Notes under the pieces: model-generated
What the model was told of the DNA's origin: nothing
Databases searched by the model: none
What the model saw: the letters and a program-made list of their open reading frames with translations, nothing else
Shown: positions 63,245-64,000 of the stretch, in pieces
Layout of the letters: each line of letters begins with the position of its first letter
Numbering within the stretch: position 1 is the stretch's first letter
Source: Actinomycetota bacterium
GTDB lineage: Bacteria; Actinomycetota; Thermoleophilia; Miltoncostaeales; Miltoncostaeaceae
Direction of reading: 5' to 3'
DNA length: 64,000 nucleotides
NCBI GenBank assembly: GCA_016870155.1
Contig: VGCE01000001.1
Location: forward strand, 1-64,000
Program-made: the position numbers and the translations under genes

Positions 63245-64000
63245 ATGGCGCTTACCTACCGCACAGCGGGGGAGTCGCACGGCCCGGCCCTCACCACGGT
63301 CATCGAGGGGCTTCCGGCCGGCCTTCCCCTTAGGCCCGATGACATCGACGCCGACCTCGCGCGCCGCCAGATGGGCTACGGGCGCGGAGGGCGCCAGAAG
63401 ATCGAGACCGACCGGGTACAGGTGACCGCCGGCATCCGCCACGGGCGCACGCTGGGCAGCCCCGTGGCGCTGATGGTGATGAACCGTGACTTCGCCAACT
63501 GGTCGGAAGACCGCATGGCCATCTGGGAGCCGGCATCCGAGGTGGATCCCATCACGCTGCCGCGTCCGGGCCACGCCGACCTGGCGGGCATGCAGAAGTA
63601 CGAGACCGATGACCTGCGCAACATCCTCGAGCGCGCGAGCGCGCGCGAGACCGCCGCGCGCGTGGCAGCCGGCGGCGTGGCCAAGGCGCTGCTGCGCCGC
63701 TACGGCATGCAGGTGCGAAGCCACGTGGTGCAGATCGGCCCCGAGGCCGCTCCCACCCGCGACGACTTGGCGCTGTCTGACTTCGACGGCGTTGACGAGA
63801 GCCCGGTGCGGTCGCTCGATGCCGAGGCATCCGATCGCATGAGGGCCGCCATCAAGGCCGCCGGCCAGGACAGCGACACCCTCGGAGGGATCTTCGAGGT
63901 GTGGGTGTTCGACCCGCTGCCGGGGCTGGGATCGCACGTGAGCGGCGATGCCCGTCTCGACGGCCGCATCGGCCAGGCGATGCTCGGCGTGCAGGCGATC
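63245..64000 (+). CDS. aroC: Chorismate synthase (5' part)
   Basis: The frame is open from ATG 63245 to the window edge (252 residues seen of about 370). Signature segments: TYRTAGESHGPALTTVIEGLP, RRQMGYGRGGRQKIETD, TLGSPVALMVMNRD, RPGHADLAGMQKY and ERASARETAARVAAG. FMN-dependent last step of the shikimate pathway. The 3' end lies outside. Confidence 0.95.
   Translation, partial: MALTYRTAGESHGPALTTVIEGLPAGLPLRPDDIDADLARRQMGYGRGGRQKIETDRVQVTAGIRHGRTLGSPVALMVMNRDFANWSEDRMAIWEPASEVDPITLPRPGHADLAGMQKYETDDLRNILERASARETAARVAAGGVAKALLRRYGMQVRSHVVQIGPEAAPTRDDLALSDFDGVDESPVRSLDAEASDRMRAAIKAAGQDSDTLGGIFEVWVFDPLPGLGSHVSGDARLDGRIGQAMLGVQAI

Overview
The window is a gene-dense, very high-GC (above 70% by eye) chromosomal segment with no sign of mobile DNA. 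The conserved block rpmF-plsX-acpP-rnc-smc-ftsY-ffh-rpsP-khpA-rimM-trmD-rplS-rnhB, a fused PafB/PafC WYL regulator, EgtB/EgtD, a futalosine-pathway MqnE, VKOR with a DsbA-like protein, and many -10-like hexamers placed directly before start codons all suggest an actinobacterium. A deep lineage such as Thermoleophilia is my inference; it is not shown by any marker here.

Layout. 1-11860 (+): cell-division/ribosome/lipid/SRP housekeeping operon, from a coiled-coil protein entering from the left to rnhB. 11844-18442: yraN on the opposite strand, superoxide dismutase, competence/recombination genes comM and dprA, convergent pafBC, and a secreted nuclease. 18426-24064: small unknown proteins, a CoA-type Nudix hydrolase, an aldo/keto-reductase homologue lacking two catalytic residues, a DUF1802 operon and mqnE. 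24126-29643: a repeat-bearing secreted protein, then a minus-strand run of ABC permease, degenerate ABC ATPase, ferredoxin, phosphomannomutase, HIT protein and CorA. 29737-32352: trpF-trpB-trpA. 32906-36145: a coupled operon of polysaccharide deacetylase, LytR_C protein, membrane protein and PEP-mutase-family enzyme. 36258-41589: OsmC, SRPBCC, tRNA-Asn, methyltransferase, oligopeptidase F, PHP phosphoesterase and YciH/SUI1. 41628-43890: Ppx/GppA facing a MESH1-like alarmone hydrolase. 43976-48060: small Cys-rich protein, RNase D, ABC-F ATPase and a Crp/Fnr regulator. 48030-55119: egtB-egtD and gltB. 55286-64000: rhomboid protease, M42 peptidase, MDR oxidoreductase, a cell-wall protein, VKOR/DsbA, RNase HI, a prepilin-peptidase-like protein, an AlkA-like glycosylase and the start of aroC.

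Genes within operons are usually joined by ATGA or GTGA overlaps. The most striking global signal is regulatory: more than twenty genes have a TANNNT hexamer ending 6-10 nt before the chosen start codon, as expected for leaderless transcripts. At three compact divergent intergenic regions (20, 29 and 39 bp) two such hexamers overlap or sit within an inverted repeat. Three convergent gene pairs end in one shared CTAG, which gives a TAG stop on both strands. No rRNA, CRISPR array, insertion sequence or phage gene was seen, and no non-coding stretch exceeds about 170 bp.
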